This document shows, in pieces, positions 23,484-35,316 of a DNA stretch of 64,000 nt. This DNA comes from Sipunculus nudus. Taxonomy: Eukaryota > Annelida > Sipuncula > Golfingiida > Sipunculidae. The position numbers and the translations under genes are program-made. Under the pieces are notes generated by a model. It did no database searches. It was given only the letters and a program-made list of their open reading frames with translations, and was not told the origin of the DNA. Position 1 is the stretch's first letter; the number at the start of each line of letters is the position of its first letter. The stretch spans positions 59,160,917 through 59,224,916 of the forward strand of contig CM049319.1 of assembly GCA_026874595.1 (NCBI GenBank). Direction: 5' to 3'.

Positions 23484-24356
23484 ATATGTATATGTGTTAC
23501 TGTGTGTTTGTTAATGTTTTCCCTATAGGATGGTGTGTGTTATGCAGTTTCAGACTTATCAGCAGACATGTGAAATACATGGGCATATTATGCACTTCTG
23601 ACAAAAAAGCATAACATTGAGAACAAAGCCCAGGCTTCTGTAAAGTAATGGACAGATGCAGAAAACATATAAAACATATCAATACCTCAATGCAGAGTAT
23701 GTAAGAAAATGTGGTTTAACTGTTATTTACAACATCAAAATGCAATTTATGTGCGAGGCATAAATTTTTCAAGCTGTCCGGGGACGTTGCATAGAAGATA
23801 ACCTTCATTTAAGTCTATAGAGTCATGCAGAATCATGGTTGTTGTTATGAGAGCGTTGTAGCAGTAAATTAGCATGGAAATGATAGACTTACAAAGTTAT
23901 GGTTAATGGTAATCCTGTAAGCCAGTAAAATTTAAATATAGATAAAATATATTATTAATTGGTAAAATGTGGTTATATGCACCGATACACGCATCTCCGT
24001 TCCGGCTCTTTTGACTGACGGACAGAGAGACGTAAATTAGTTAAATAATTTGCCGCGAGCTGGCAGCACCTGTTCTGCACTGCGAAGCCTTGCGATACAG
24101 TGAGAGCAAGTTTGTTTTTTTCTGTCAGAGATGGCAATTAAGTTCTAATCATTGAGTGGGCCATAGTAGCTGAACTGGTGGGAGCGAGATATGTGTATGA
24201 GTGAAAACGAAACAACATGTTGCATTTTGCAGGGGCGTATATTATCATATAACCACGTGTAGGTTTATCTGTTTTAGGTCGGTTTCCTGGAGCAGGATGT
24301 TAAATGCTCTAAATGTTAATGATCAGGCTTATTCGATTTTCAGTTTTAACATGTAT

Positions 24357-24653
24357 AAGGCCAAAAAAAGGTATGGTTCAAGGCCACTCTTTCAGAAATC
24401 AATGCGGGTGTTCGATATTTTATTTTTTTACCTTAATTTGTGTGTTTCCATAAAAATTTCTTATGATCAGGGAAAAGCATGTAAATAACAGTATTTTATG
24501 GTAAACAAGTAAAAGCACTACATAACAAAGGAAATCTTATCAAAATTGTATTATTTTATCTTCTTGAAAGATGAAAATCAAATGAAAATTTTTGATGCGG
24601 GGGTTAAAACTGACGCGGGCGGTGCCCGAGAACCATACAATTTTTTCGCTTAA
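24357..24653 (+). mobile_element. MITE-like element, copy B
   Basis: Left end AAGGCC, A-run, GGTATGGTTC; right end GAACCATAC then a T-run. It is the inverted partner of the element at 965-1270: the GC-rich GATGCGGGGGTTAAAACTGA block lies at the right here and at the left there. No coding capacity. Confidence 0.55.
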
Positions 24654-25271
24654 TCACCAATACTTAAGACAGTGTATCATTGATGTTCTTTCTTTCAATA
24701 AAATCGAGTCGCACAGTCTGTAAGTTTCCTAAAGTCACCTGCGAACTGCACTCATATCATTGGAAAGTAATTTAAATATAAAACACAGTACTGGGGGTCA
24801 AAGGACCAACACAACAAACAAGCAATAACAGTAGATAAAAAATTATCGTAGTTCTCATGATTATTCATTCACATGCAAATATAGGAGTGCAACTAAACTA
24901 TGTTCTGTATTAATTTGCTTTCCTGTAATACAATATTCAAACTGAAATTATTTGATTTAATAAAAAAACAGGATGATTGTAAACAGAATCTCCATGTAAA
25001 AGATGTTGGTTTAAGTGGAATAAGTAGAAAATTTGCATGTATTTGCTTAAACTTTAAATATACAATATAAAAATTGGATTACTGCTCATGACCAATGACC
25101 GTTCAAGGTCATTGAAGGTTATTTCTTAGTTGCCGCCCGATCTTTAAATAACTCTTATGTTATAAAACTTCTAATTCAGGAATTTTATGCGTTTATCACA
25201 AAATGAACAATCCTTATAAATATTTCAGCTGAGCCGCTGTGCTTTAAGGCATACTCTGAGTCATAATATCA
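24654..25271. other. No gene seen
   Basis: AT-rich sequence without ORFs or recognised repeats. Confidence 0.4.
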
Positions 25272-25840
25272 TTATAATGCAAACTGCACGGCAATGGACA
25301 ACCATCCGTTTGCAAAGATATCGTTAGGCAGTGATTTCATTCTGACGTAGAAGTGGGTTAATAACACAAAAGGTAAAGATGTGAACGTACAAACCAAGGC
25401 GTAAATCACCTCCATGTAGCGATCGTCGCCATTTCCTTTTCCTAATACGTTAAAGCTGTCATATTGCAACAAATGGGTTGGATGCTTTACCGATTAGGGT
25501 ATACAAGAATCTTTCTTTCAGAGGACGGTTGCTGTCAGAGATAAAACGATTATACTATTATATGTGATGGTTCGTAAATAAATTGACCTGTTATACTGAA
25601 TCACACGTTACATGTAAGCGACGACACGCTGTCAATTAACAGCACGAAAATTTGCTTTTTCGTCGAAATTTTCAGCGCGGAATTCGATATAGTACGTTGT
25701 GCCTCTCTGACGTCTCGGTTGGGTATATGTTGTCAGAGCAGCAGAGGTCCTCCTAGTACATGCATAGAGCCGGAAATAATGGTTAACCTGGGCTATTGAG
25801 GTCAGCGCTTTCTTTAATAAGCTGTCATTAGAGGGTAATG
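25272..25840 (-). repeat. Duplicated segment, copy 2, with a minus-strand open frame of unknown meaning
   Basis: 25385-25840 is the partner of 22970-23420. On the minus strand a frame of about 70 codons ending at 25272 reads …DDRYMEVIYALVCTFTSL… with two hydrophobic stretches, so it could be a fragment of a membrane-protein exon. The matching frame in copy 1 diverges after RYMKVV. I do not recognise the protein; it may be a decayed exon or chance. Confidence 0.4.
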
Positions 25841-26235
25841 TATATATACGTGTTCAATGAACGTAAAAAAGTGGATTTCATCATGTGATCATCAACCAGA
25901 CCTTTATTAGATAAATTTCGGTGTCACTTGGTACACGGCGGTGCTACTGACAGCTATCTGACCTAGCTCTTTTACCTTGAATAAAAATATCCATGTGATG
26001 ATTATATGTTCGATAAACGACTTCAGGATTGTATATACTGGTACATCTGAAGGCCTTTACTTAACATACTGAGACATTTGGTTAAATTAATCTTATCTTA
26101 AGACAACTGGGCTTCCTCTGTCTTGGTAATTATAATGGTAAACATAAATATTATCACACCTTTTGACACTAAAGTTAATGATGGAATACGTGACTGACGT
26201 GAGGTGAAATATATTATGACAAGTCAAAAAAAGAC

Positions 26236-26600
26236 CGACTCCTGTGATCTCATGGTAGAGCAGAGGTGCGGTTAGACTTTTAACGGTCGGCCAGGATGAG
26301 CGCTCTGCAGGATTTTGGGAAGGCCGTGCCCCACGGTCGTCTTTCAATCACAAACGACTGTGCTTTTCTGGGGTTCCTCGGTGGTACGGCCAAGCAATGG
26401 GAACAAACGCACATCCAAGGCCTGCAGGTGCAGTAGTCAACGGACCTGGTTAAGACCAAGATATAAAATGATAAGAAGCGTTTGCTACTGCCCTGTCACA
26501 TTGTCTGAAACCGGATTGAAATACTGCAGATGTACACACATAGTTTAGCTAGCATTAATAAATGAAAGCGTTTATCGCAAAAAAAAATAAATAAATAAAT
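26236..26600 (+). mobile_element. tRNA-derived SINE, copy 1
   Basis: A box A-like TGATCTCATGGTAGAGC (about 26245-26261) starts a tRNA-related head; box B is eroded. The body (about 26340-26450) matches the SINE at 27313-27650: TCACAAACG, GGGGTTCCTC, CCAAGCAATGG and CCTGGTT-ACACCA-like words. The 3' end AGCATTAATAAATG leads to an A-rich (AAAT)n tail at about 26577-26607. Confidence 0.6.
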
Positions 26601-26609
26601 AAAAAAAGT

Positions 26610-27312
26610 CAAAGAAATATATATTTTACAACCGTCTAGATTTTTTTTTAATCTTATGGGCGGATGACATAGTATCTGCCATAAGTTGCAGGCCTCTTTT
26701 AATTAATTCAGCACACTAAACAGCCAATCAAAAGGTTTTAAAAGCAGTTGCCTGAGTATATGACTTATATCCTTGACCTTCATCAATGGATTTGTGGTGT
26801 TGGAAAAAAGACTGTTTTCTCAGATATTGATTTTATTGCATTGCTAATATATCTAGCCTGTTATTTTTTTCGTTATATTCCATTTAATAAGAATTATGCC
26901 TCATTCTTTAACTGCAGCTTATGCAGAGTTGAACAGTGCTGCCATCTGCCGTCTGGACACAATATACCAATATATGTTGGTTACCAAATACTAGTGGCAC
27001 CTACAGTTGCCGTTATGTTAAGGCAACAGTTACTTATCCTTTTGATATGAAAATCGACGTGTGTAACGGATAAATAAAATCTCATTTACCTATAAATCTG
27101 TATATATCAGTCTGAAAATTCACACTTAACATTTCTCAGCAAGGCTTGCAAAGTTGAAGATAAACACTGTGATCCTGGGTAACCTCGTATCTACTAAAGC
27201 TTGATGTTTGCACATTTTATTGTTGCTTTCGACGCTTTTTGATACTGAAGGTTGCGACAAAGCACATAAAATAAAATAGTTTCAAGTAATCAGAAATATT
27301 CAAGTAATCAGA
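26610..27312. other. No gene seen
   Basis: AT-rich spacer between the two SINE copies, with a short + strand ORF (26748-27050) without a recognisable domain. Confidence 0.4.
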
Positions 27313-27650
27313 ACGGTTTCTGTTGCTCACGGGTAAAAGGGAGGACTCAAAGCCGGGAGATCGCAAGTTCAAATCTCAGCTGAGATGGTGAGATTTTTTA
27401 CGGTGGACCCCCACCCTGCTCGGCAGGCTTAATGGGGAGACTGTGTTCAACAGTCACTTTTCATTCACAAACGGGTGCGCCTTTCGGGGGTTCCTCTGTG
27501 TTTTGACCAAGCAATGGAAATGACACACAGCCAAGACCCGCAGGAGTGGTACACCGTTCCTGGTTGACACCAGGATAACCGGATATAAGCTCCGGTATCG
27601 TACTCCGAAATGGAACTACAAGTAGTAAGAGTTAAGCAAGCATTAAAAAA
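27313..27650 (+). mobile_element. tRNA-derived SINE, copy 2
   Basis: Box A-like TTGCTCACGGGTAAAAGGG (from about 27323) and box B-like AAGTTCAAATCTC (27365-27377) mark a tRNA-related head. The body shares GGGGTTCCTC, CCAAGCAATGGAA and CCGCAGG-like words with copy 1, and the 3' end AGCAAGCATTAAAAAATGG matches the end of copy 1. It is internally transcribed by RNA polymerase III in principle; it encodes no protein. Confidence 0.65.
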
Positions 27651-27664
27651 TGGAGGCAGTTACC

Positions 27665-27691
27665 TCCCCCCCCCCCCCCCCCCCCCCCCCC
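27665..27691. repeat. Poly(C) tract
   Basis: An uninterrupted run of about 27 C immediately downstream of a SINE, the longest homopolymer in the window. Confidence 0.95.
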
Positions 27692-29709
27692 AATAATCAG
27701 AAATATGGATATTTTCCTCTCCGTGCCTGATAAACATAAAGTTAGAAGCATTTTTTTTTTATATTTGCAAATATATTTGCAGACATACTTGCAAAAAACT
27801 TGCCCAAAAGGCAATTAGATTTGAGGAATAACAGATACGCGAAGGTAGGAGTTACTTTTTATCGCCAATAATTTTAGAATGTGATGATTCAACGTATACT
27901 TAAATATCAGAGAGGTAATGTCATCTTCGTGTGTTTTATTTCATTTTTGATACATGGGATTATTATGGTTATGTGTTTGATTTAGCTTACAAACAAGTCG
28001 GGTGACCAATTATTGATACATCATTGATATTTAAACATAGAGAAATTCATTATTTTAAAAAGTAAATATGAAACCGTTTGTTACATGCAAACAAAGCGTA
28101 GTATATGTTAAAACATATATGTTATTTCACATAATAATGTTCCTCATTAAAAGTAAGTCAACAGGTATATACCAATCAAACTTAAAATGCATTGATTTGA
28201 CATAAAATAACTGATGTCAGTGTACACAGCTCTCAGTATGAAAATATGACTTGTTGTAGGTACAAGATCTGAGGACAGAAGTGCATAGCTGAGCCTAGTA
28301 TTGGTACCAGATAATTTCTGTGCTATCCAAATGATTCTGTCACCAAAATAATGCTATTCCTTATTTTTTTGTAAACCCATAAGACACTGCAAAATATTTC
28401 TAGTATCAAGATTTTTCACATCACGTCCACATATTATCTAATAAATCTCATCAGAAAAACTCATTTGAATTATGGGCAATTTATGTTAACTTTTCAGCAG
28501 GAAGTTGTATACATTGAGTCATTTTTTTTAAAATTTGTTGAATACATATCTTAGGAAGAATTATGCTACACTTATTAAGTAAGCAGGGTTTTCTCTACTT
28601 ATGACCTTGTAAAGCATGTGATATTTTATGTTTGCTTATTTGATGATGGATTTACAATTGTCTATGATAATGATCACCGACATGCAAAGGGTTGAAAGTT
28701 TTACAAAATAATCGGTTTCGTTCTTTGAAATAGTTGGGGCATAGGCGGCTATTACGCGCTGTTAAGCCAAAGGTGACCATCCCCAGTTGACTAATGTGGT
28801 AACTTACTGATTTATGTTTTCTTTCAGCATATTTGTGGGATTTCCTCTTCCACTTTTCAAAATCCAAGCATTTTGGTAGCAAACTCTAAAGATATGGGAT
28901 TTTGATTATGAATTATACGGCAGGGTTTTAAAGTGTGAAAATCCCCATTTTATCTCACACACAGTCAAAACATTGGGCGTATAATACAATGGGCCATACC
29001 ACCCTTGTCAAATATTGGGCAGTATATATACCCTCCCCCCCGGGATCTACGCCTATGACAGTAAACCTGCAAGTTAGAACGTCTGGCCCGACACAGACGA
29101 ATATAACATTACCTCTCTTACAGCTGTCCCGTATTATCCAAAATTTGGTTGGTTGGCCTTTTTTTGTGTGTGTGATCTGGAGCTATACAGATGTATGTCA
29201 TAATAATGACCTCAATACGCTGACACAGTAGACAGGCTGACTTCAAAGCAGGGCAAGTCACAGGCACGGATCCAGTGGGTGGAGGTGGACTCCCTTACTT
29301 GATCTGATTAAGTAATAGGTCGAATTGCGCACCCAATGTGTTCTTATGACATTAAAACTATTTTATAGTAGCCATGTTTCACATAAAAATATAAAAAAAT
29401 ACGGATATACCAGCCCAGAGAGGTGTGCACAGAGCCAATAATGTTTGTATATTTCGTTTTTGAATGACAGCTCCCTGGCCAAGCAATTAACCCGCGTACC
29501 ATAGGCAACAGGCTCAGACAGACTGGCCCGACATGCTTCGGAATACACTAACACAAACCAATTACCCTACTATTTGACAATATTTTATGCTAGGTAATAA
29601 GTACTTCTAAATCGAGGTGTAGTTATGCCAATATTATATGAAAAAAGGTTCAGTGTAACTTTGAGGTCTGCAATCGCAAAAGTACATCTAAATTGGCCAT
29701 CTGTTTCTT
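27692..29709. other. No gene seen
   Basis: About 2 kb of AT-rich sequence. Short ORFs at 28652-28882 (-), 28935-29231 (+) and 29363-29554 (-) have no recognisable domain or homologous partner in the window. Confidence 0.45.
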
Positions 29710-30980
29710 TAAATAAGTGACCCATGGGTCATGACGCTCAGCCGACTGACATGTTGATAATATGTCCTTGCACAGAAAACTAATTAAGATAGGTGGCATC
29801 ATTGTTCATGCAAATTCATGATAATCCAACCAGCTTTTCATGAGGAATTTGGCAATTTGTGTGTATTTTGCATTACCTCCGTTGTGCCTCAAACATACCC
29901 CAAAACTCTGAGAATATAGGTCACTGTGACCCAATTTCAGGTTTCTGGGGAGAACTTTTCAGGAACTCTGAGGATGAAGTTAGAAGATTCTGGGCCCCAT
30001 AGTTATGATTTGTGCCCTACTGTGGTATCAAATTTTCAATTATTCTGGGGGGTACTTCTGAGCCCCATAGCTCGGACAATCTGGGTGACAGAGACATAAT
30101 TTCAGGTTTCCGAGGAGACTTCTCATCGGCCTCCCAGCATGTCAAGAAAGAAGATTCTAGGTCTAGTCGTTACGATTTGTGCCCTGTTAGTAGATGACCG
30201 CATTTTCAAGGTCTCAAAAATAGATGGAAAAAATAGTTAAAAATCGAAAAATACAGGTGGCGCCTCCAGTCTGTAGAAACTGATGAAACCCTACATGATT
30301 AATATATGTGGACGGAAAGAATCATGGTGATCAATGCATTAGTTATTAAGATACTTGAGCTTTTGTAACATATTTTTCGTTATTCTGGGGGGTACTTCGG
30401 AGCCCCATAGCTGGAAGAATATGGATAACAGAGACCTAATTCTAAGTTTTCAAGGAGACTTTTTATGGACCTAACTGGATGTAAGGTTAGAAGATTCCAG
30501 GTCCAGCGGTTACGATTTGTGCCCTGTTAACAGATGACCGCATCTTTTAAGTTCTGAAAATAGAGAAAGAAAATCGTAAAATATCGAAAAAATACAGGTG
30601 GCACCACCAGTCTGCAGAAACTGATGTAACACTCCATGATTAATATCCATGCAAAGAATCATGGTGATCAATGCATTAGTTGTTCAGATACTTGAGCTTT
30701 TGTATCAAATTTTTCATTATTCTTAGGAGTAATTCTGAGCTGGAAGAGTATGGGTAACAGAGACCTAATTCCAGTTTTCCAAGAAGACTTTTCATGGACC
30801 TCTCAGGATGTAAAGTAAGAAGATTCCAGGTCCAGTGGTTAGAATTTATGCCTTGTTAACGGACAGACGGCCGGATAGTCGGATGGCAGGAGGGCCGGAC
30901 GGACGACGGACATGGTGAGTGAGCACGTGCTCCCTGTTATTCCCAGTTAGCCTCGCTTTCGTTAGCTGATTAATTATTCA
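29710..30980 (-). repeat. Minus-strand dispersed element with about 335-bp core tandem repeats
   Basis: On the minus strand it runs from GCTAACGAAAGCGAGGCTAA (right edge, about 30980) through a CCGTC/CCGG-rich stretch to GTCATGACCCATGGGTCACT (left edge, about 29710). In between, three diverged units of about 330-340 bp each contain GTTACGATTTGTGCCCTGTT (about 30169, 30509, 30837) and GGTGGC-CC-CCAGTCTG-AGA. The same words occur in the + strand element at about 46175-48788, so both belong to one family. Confidence 0.6.
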
Positions 30981-31348
30981 TGAGGAATATTAAGAATCCC
31001 CTATATTATTCAGCTGAGCGTCACGGAATATACGGCACATTCTAGTGTCCACGCAAGCAGAACGAGCGAATGTAGCGTACAGTCAGAATAAAATAGTATT
31101 CTTTCATTGAACCCTTGGCGGTGTAGAAAATAATAATACTGGTATTGTGTCCGGAGCCGCTGAGCAAAGACCACGTAGAAAAAAGCTTCACTTCATGAAC
31201 ATGATCTACGAGATTTGTGGGTAATGTGATCACACTTACAATTATATTGTCTTTGGAGCACCGTAATATATAGCATCCAATGTACTAATGTATAAACATG
31301 TTACAGCAGCGTGTGTGACCCAGATACCGACTGTTTTACACAGTGGAG

Positions 31349-31355
31349 TATATAA
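31349..31355 (+). promoter_or_regulatory. Possible TATA box of the lengsin-like gene
   Basis: TATATAA lies 86-92 bases upstream of the chosen start codon (31441), which would place transcription start near 31380. It is isolated from the microsatellites, but in AT-rich DNA it may be fortuitous. Confidence 0.4.
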
Positions 31356-31440
31356 CGTGCATACCAGCGTAGGCCAGAAAGCAGTCACTCAATGAGTACG
31401 GGCGCAAATGAAAACATATTTTGTCTCGCATATAAGCAGC

Positions 31441-31591
31441 ATGGCGGGTAACGAGGAACTGAAGAAGAAACTCTCCAAGTTTGATTTTGTCCGTTTTACA
31501 TTTGCTGATATGCACGGAATAAGTCGCTCGATTATTACTGCGCAACGCAATGTTCCGGAACTTATTGACCAAGGGCTGTACACTTTGAAAG
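31441..31591 (+). CDS. Lengsin-like (class I glutamine synthetase fold) protein, exon 1
   Basis: Encodes residues 1-50 plus one base of codon 51. It starts MAGNEELKKKLSKFDFVRF and contains FVRFTFADMHGISRS, the N-terminal beta-Grasp hallmark of class I glutamine synthetases and lengsins (FVR-(F/L)-x-F/W-D-x-x-G-x-x-(R/K)). I chose ATG 31441 because its context (AGCATGG: purine at -3, G at +4) is strong; an in-frame ATG at 31408 with a poor context would add 11 residues. The exon ends AAAG/GTAGGT at 31591, phase 1, which matches the acceptor at 43226. After joining, QGLYTLK-A-YDHSGPRMQV keeps the expected family spacing, so no exon appears to be missing. Confidence 0.85.
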
Positions 31592-32019
31592 GTAGGTTTA
31601 TAACTTGCAAAAAGTCGGAGATTGGTCCATGTTTTTATAATTTGAAGTGCTAACACATATAATGCATACATCTTGACTGTTTATTTTTTAAAGAAAATCG
31701 GATATTTTTTAAGTTATGGGGCCTCAGTCTATTCCAGAAAGGAGTGACCTTAAAATTTGCAATATTTTAAACACTGACAGGTCAGGTCTAGTCAGTTAGC
31801 TGTAATTAAGGAGGTACATATTTAATTACCTTAAATATTAAAATATAAAAATATTTGAGAAAACATTATGCATATTTATTAAAGGAAGCTATACACTTGC
31901 TTTTTCTGTAGAAAAACTACGTAAAGTAAGTTGGTTGGTTCATTCGTGTGGAACCTATAGGTCTCTATCTGCCAAATGCTTTGTGGTTCATTTTATTGGT
32001 CGCAAGACTACCCCGTTAT

Positions 32020-32100
32020 ATGTGCTTGAATCATTTTTGCGAAGCCCCCCCCCCCCCCCTTTCTCGTTAAAGCACGTGGATATAAACAAAACGTAGGACC
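32020..32100 (+). repeat. Fragment of the dispersed repeat seen at 8285 and 40320
   Basis: Contains ATCATTTTTGCG-AGCCCC with an expanded C run, followed by CACGTGGATATAAACAAAACG, as in the right part of the copy at 8285-8540. Confidence 0.45.
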
Positions 32101-32264
32101 CATTGATGATGGTAAATATCATTTATCACACGTACGCAGATGTACTTTTGAAACTGCTAACTGCTATATACTAAGTGAAGTTAAAATTCTGCTAAAAATG
32201 CATGTGTCAGCATTTTTCAGTTAACTAAAGCAGATATGCTTCATATTCTGTACAGAAAGTTGTA

Positions 32265-32540
32265 TTTAAAGGAATGTAAGCCTCCGTGATGTTCCCTAAA
32301 CCATATTTGGATTCACTTATTCGGCACATATTCGAAGTTCATTAGTATCTGTACATTGGTGAATGTTCCTGAGTCCTGATCATGTGCCGGATCCACACCA
32401 AAATCAAATCGATTCTTTTTTAGCCAGTTGACGAAATGCCCTGCAAATTTCATGAGATTCCGTTAATAATCGCGTGAGTATGTTGTGAACAAACACAAAC
32501 ACGAACGGAGATAAAAGCACAACCTCCTGACGGAGGCAGT
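32265..32540 (-). mobile_element. Helitron-like non-autonomous element, CCTCCGCC family, copy 3
   Basis: On the minus strand it starts with the hairpin CCTCCGTCAGGAGG (32536-32523). It continues through AATCTCATGAAATTTGCAGG and GGTGTGGATCCGGCACATGA, and ends CGGAGGCTTACATTCC (about 32286-32271), which parallels the 3' end of the copy at 12119-12433. It is inserted within the lengsin-like intron, antisense to the gene. Confidence 0.55.
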
Positions 32541-34707
32541 GAGGGGCAGTCCCATTCTCGAGAGAGTTAGTAGTGTAACGAATAAAATACAAGGGTTTAC
32601 ATATTAAGTTACATGGGTTGCCCTGGTCTAATTTGTAGAATTGTGCTTTTGTTGCACAAACATATAATTCATCATGCTTTTGATTAGCCTGCAAACATAA
32701 CGTTATTTTTTATGTTTAGATATAATAATCCAGGTGTCTTAATATCAGTTGGTGAAATGTCTGCATAAAGATCTCGCTATTTAAATATCACCCAATGCAT
32801 TAACGCAGTCGAATGGAATCCTGCCAGAAAGTAAACGAACTGTGCATTGGCACTTATAACATTCGTTTTCATTGATATAATTTCTTTGGCTAGACTGTTA
32901 TAACATGTTTATTAGATAGACTTTGTTTCAATTCATGTTAAAATTCGATATCACCATATGTTTTCAAGGAATTTCAGTGAATTCTTGTGAAAATCGGGAT
33001 ATGCATCGGTTGATTAGATTTAGAGACCGGTCTGGATTTGGATTAAGGTTTGAGGGAAGGTATGCACCCTGTGAATGCTTTCCGGTTTATGTGATACCAT
33101 TCCAGTGGTAACATAGTATACTACTGGTCCTGCGCTTTACTATTATAAACATCGGAACTATCATTGAGATTCAAACATTTTGCCATTTTTAGATTCCAAT
33201 CCGCAAAAGTAAAGCTTTGTTTGCAATGTTGGACCGGCCCATGGAGACCCTTTTGCCATGGAGGCCCTGATTGACAAGATTTTCAAGTAAGACTCATGTA
33301 AAGCATGTATGTATCGGGCCCCGGCCCATGAGAAATTCCAGGACATGTTCTAGTTATTAAAGGCAATATTACAACATGCAGTGGTTCAAATAAATTGTCC
33401 GCAATATGGGACCTTATTGTCTAAGTTGTTCTTGCTCACATTTCATCAAATATAACTGGCTGGGTCTGTCAACAGTTAACCGGATGTTTAAGACTGTTAA
33501 CCCTCACCCTGATACCCGCAGAATAGAAAATAGACCTTCCCTAGGGGCGGATTAAAAAAAAAAAGGGGGGGGGGGGGGCTTTATCGAACAAAATGTTCTG
33601 GGAATTGCAAAAATGAAAGCTGATTACCGAAAACCAGCGCCTGATGGTGCATCTCAGGCATTGTTCTCCCTTGTATTACAGCATGATGGAGATATATGAA
33701 GAGTCTACCAACTTTCCAAGGTGACTATATTACTTGGGCAAGGGTGTTAAACCCCGCCTTTTTTTAACTGCCCTATTCTACCCTGCTTCTATGTATTAAG
33801 TGTTTACAAGACCGTCTAGGGGTGCATTGTGTGTTCCTTTCCCTCTCCGTTTAACGCTATATAAATATTTTAGTGTGCTCTGAAAACACAGATTTGGTTA
33901 CACCGCTCGGGGCGCTTAACTTCATTAAGTTATATTTGTTGTTGCTATCGTCCATAAGTGACAAAAAATTAAGCGTTGTTTGCAAAGTTGCAGCTGCCCG
34001 TCATGGACTATTTATTTAAACACTTTCTAAAGCGGATAGCGTGCTCGGAAGTTTGAGTAAAATGAGTTAAATAAATTATATTGAACGACTACAGCACCGC
34101 GGTCCAGCTCAAAGGAGTCTATTCTATTTTCAGGTATGTGAGGTATACCCCAATGTATGTATAAATGTATACATTAAACCCAGTGTTCTAGTTAAAAAAT
34201 ATTAGCATGTGGTATCTGCGAAGACTTCGTTCTGAAACCACTTCTTAACGCCTAAACACACAGTAAAAATTAACTTGCACTTTGCGCGATCAGCGGTGCG
34301 AAAGTACCCATTACCGAAGCCAGCTGTGTTTACTTTCATAAATCAAAAAGGCGACTATCAGCAAAACATCTGTTTCCAATTCACGACAAGTAAATCTTTT
34401 TTTTTTGTTACAGCCTAAAGACACAAATTGATAGTATTTATCAGCTCAATGAAGCAAGCCAACATGTACAGCAGACGAAAACCACGAATAAAGCGTGTGT
34501 GTTCAGCCGTATCGAACATAAATCATGAAGTCCTTGCTTTGCGCATGCGCACACATGCATACACACCTGTTTTGATCGCCAATGATGCCCATATACACAA
34601 GTGTGTTATTAGTGCGTAATGTCACATATCAGAACTGCTTTATATTTGAGCTTGACATTCCGCCAGCTAGAAAACCAAGGTCCAAGGAATAACTACTAAT
34701 TATATTT

Positions 34708-34708
<1 letters not shown>

Positions 34709-34746
<38 letters not shown>
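34709..34746. repeat. (ATA)n microsatellite
   Basis: About 38 bases of the ATA/TAA trinucleotide. Confidence 0.95.
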
Positions 34747-34751
<5 letters not shown>

Positions 34752-35005
34752 TAGTTATATTTTATTTTGTAAAGCATAAATTCCACAAGGATGTGCTCTA
34801 AAACGCTATTACAAGCAAGCAATTGCATAGAAAATGAATGACTATGAAAAAAATATTCGTTAAAATAATTGAAATCAGAAACTGCACAATCTGTAAAATC
34901 ACAGGCCATCGAATATTGCAAAAAGAAAAGTACGAGTACGTCTTAAGCTTTTTCTCTAGGTTCTCAGCTTGTCTTAGTTCCAAAGGTAATGAATTCAACA
35001 AGATA

Positions 35006-35316
35006 GGACACTCTAAGAAAAAAGGGTTCCAACTAGAACCCCAAAGGGTTCTTCAGAGTGGACTGAGTGGGGAATCTTTTAAGGTTCCAGCTAGAACCTT
35101 CAAGCTGGAGTTCTTTTTGGAACCTCCCGAAGGTTCTTTTACGGAACCTATAAGGTTCCATTAAGAACCTCTTCAGAGGTTCAGAGAAGAACCCTTTAAG
35201 GTTCTTCACGATGGCCCGATTGGGGAACCTTTAAAGGTTCTTGATGAAACCGTTAAGTAGGGTTCTTTATAGAACCGTCAATGCAGTTTTATTTAAGAAA
35301 ACAGTCTGGGGTGTCC
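35006..35316. mobile_element. 311-bp fold-back element made of GGTTC/GAACC motifs
   Basis: The ends GGACAC…GTGTCC are inverted and flanked by TA (35004-35005 and 35317-35318). The interior is an array of GGTTC and GAACC words in both orientations (AAGGGTTC, TAGAACC, AAGGTTCC, GGAACCT, AGAACCCTT and others), so the single strand can fold into many alternative short stems. An ORF (34838-35164) runs through part of it by chance. The TA flanks suggest a Tc1/mariner- or PIF-type MITE; it encodes nothing. Confidence 0.65.

Noticed and set aside
33200-33300. Possible short exon ending at a GTAAGA donor (about 33230-33287)
   Set aside because: No acceptor, no family similarity, and the lengsin-like exons already join in phase without it.
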